Made by a program: the position numbers and the translations under genes. The notes under the pieces are model-generated. The model was not told the origin of the DNA. It saw only the letters and a list, made by a program, of their open reading frames with translations, and made no database searches. Source: Folioceros fuciformis (taxonomy: Eukaryota; Anthocerotophyta; Anthocerotopsida; Anthocerotales). Taken from it: a DNA stretch of 20,043 nt. Below, in pieces: positions 19,450-20,043 of the stretch. The stretch's first letter is position 1; the number at the start of each line of letters is the position of its first letter. The stretch lies in contig JBNGIO010005208.1 in assembly GCA_049999805.1 (NCBI GenBank), positions 1 through 20,043 of the forward strand, given 5' to 3'.

Positions 19450-20043
19450 AAGTAACGCCCCCTTCCTTACGCAGCGTAAAAGGAAGCAACGGCCTCGAAT
19501 CTCGTCTAAACACTCTGCAGCGCTCCACTTGCAATTCACTCACTCCCTCTCACACGACTCAGCACTAGGCTCCAAGTAGCCCGCCGTCCACTGACGACTC
19601 GCAGACCACCTCCTCTAGGTGCTGCTCTTTATTCCAGATACTTACAAAAGAGTCTGGCGATCTACGCCCCACTGGCTACTGCCCTCGACTCTATCTGACA
19701 AGCTTGCTCTTCAAGCCCTCCACAGCTATGCCTCCAGGCTAGACTTCTCACTGTCTGCCTCTTTGTGTATCAGTGTATCACAGTATATCCTTAAGACCCT
19801 AACACTGGCCTATTTATACTCCACAGCTAAGCCACTGCTAAAACTGGGAATGATACACACCACTCATCCTAGAATACTAGTGGTCATTACAACTCCATCC
19901 TTCTTAGGAGGTTTTGCCTGGAACACACATTTTGTTTCCAAAGGCAGCAAGAAGCATACTTGCTTCTTCATCAAGACAGCTCTAGATTTAGCTTTCACCT
20001 TTCTACTTTTAACTTTCACCTTGTTTCACTTATGCCATTACTC
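19450..20043 (-). mobile_element. LTR-like promoter region of a Ty3/gypsy remnant (tentative)
   Basis: Read on the minus strand, this segment has a textbook TATA box (19818-19809), then about 190 nt later an AATAAA (near 19634) and a further 190 nt before the retropepsin frame. That order (promoter, polyadenylation signal, leader, protease) is what the 3' half of an LTR plus leader would look like. I could not define LTR ends, a primer-binding site or target-site duplications, and the upstream end lies outside the window. Confidence 0.35.
19809..19818 (-). promoter_or_regulatory. TATA box on the minus strand
   Basis: TATAAATAGG is a near-perfect plant TATA box. It points towards the retropepsin fragment, whose ATG lies about 365 nt downstream, and may belong to an LTR. 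Confidence 0.5.

Larger units (their letters stand above)
18407..20043. other. 3' flank of the ACR11-like gene with element remnants
   Basis: No intact gene is seen. An AT-rich stretch with a repeated ttattaaaat lies near 18930-18970, short tandem repeats at 19032-19115, a minus-strand retropepsin-like fragment at 19088-19444 and an LTR-like region with a minus-strand TATA box from about 19450 onwards. Confidence 0.5.

Noticed and set aside
1-20043. CRISPR arrays, bacterial operons or prophage
   Set aside because: The genes are split by spliceosomal introns and belong to plant families; the tandem repeats lack unique spacers.

Overview
The window reads as nuclear DNA of a streptophyte, most likely a seed-free land plant (moss, hornwort or lycophyte grade). 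The evidence is gene content plus gene structure. There is a plastid-type alpha-glucan water dikinase, an ACR11/ACR12-type double-ACT protein, a PADRE (DUF4228) protein and a secreted single-domain DUF26/Gnk2 protein. All the multi-exon genes have many small spliceosomal introns, mostly 80-120 nt with a few near 50 nt. I cannot name the species from sequence alone.

Layout. 1-1430: repeat-rich DNA with no supported gene, holding a 25-bp tandem repeat and a perfect 50-bp palindrome. 1712-2476 (+): a PADRE protein gene preceded by a possible 48-codon upstream ORF, a TATA box and a G-box. 2672-3166 (-): an intronless secreted Gnk2/DUF26 protein. 3774-10624 (-): a 30-exon alpha-glucan water dikinase gene. 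I reconstructed it exon by exon; the phases close to 3,816 nt (about 1,271 aa). 11517-13631 (+): a five-exon SETD6-like SET-domain lysine methyltransferase, divergent from the dikinase across about 0.9 kb. 13632-16403: non-coding DNA with a 264-bp-period duplication, degenerate 'tagtagtcctt' repeats and a 43-bp minisatellite. 16404-18406 (+): an eight-exon ACR11/12-like gene (278 aa). 18407-20043: non-coding DNA with short tandem repeats and, on the minus strand, a degenerate Ty3/gypsy-type retropepsin fragment below a TATA-containing LTR-like stretch.

Function. Two genes point to plastid metabolism: the dikinase phosphorylates starch glucan for degradation, and ACR11-type proteins are linked to plastid glutamine/glutamate metabolism. 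The PADRE and Gnk2 genes are typical stress or defence families. The SETD6-like protein is probably nuclear. I see no cluster logic joining them; this is an ordinary gene neighbourhood.

The most interesting items are the unusual architecture of the dikinase (one CBM45 instead of two, with several substitutions in the otherwise very conserved nucleotide-binding region), its GC-AG and very short introns, and the palindrome at 1126-1175.
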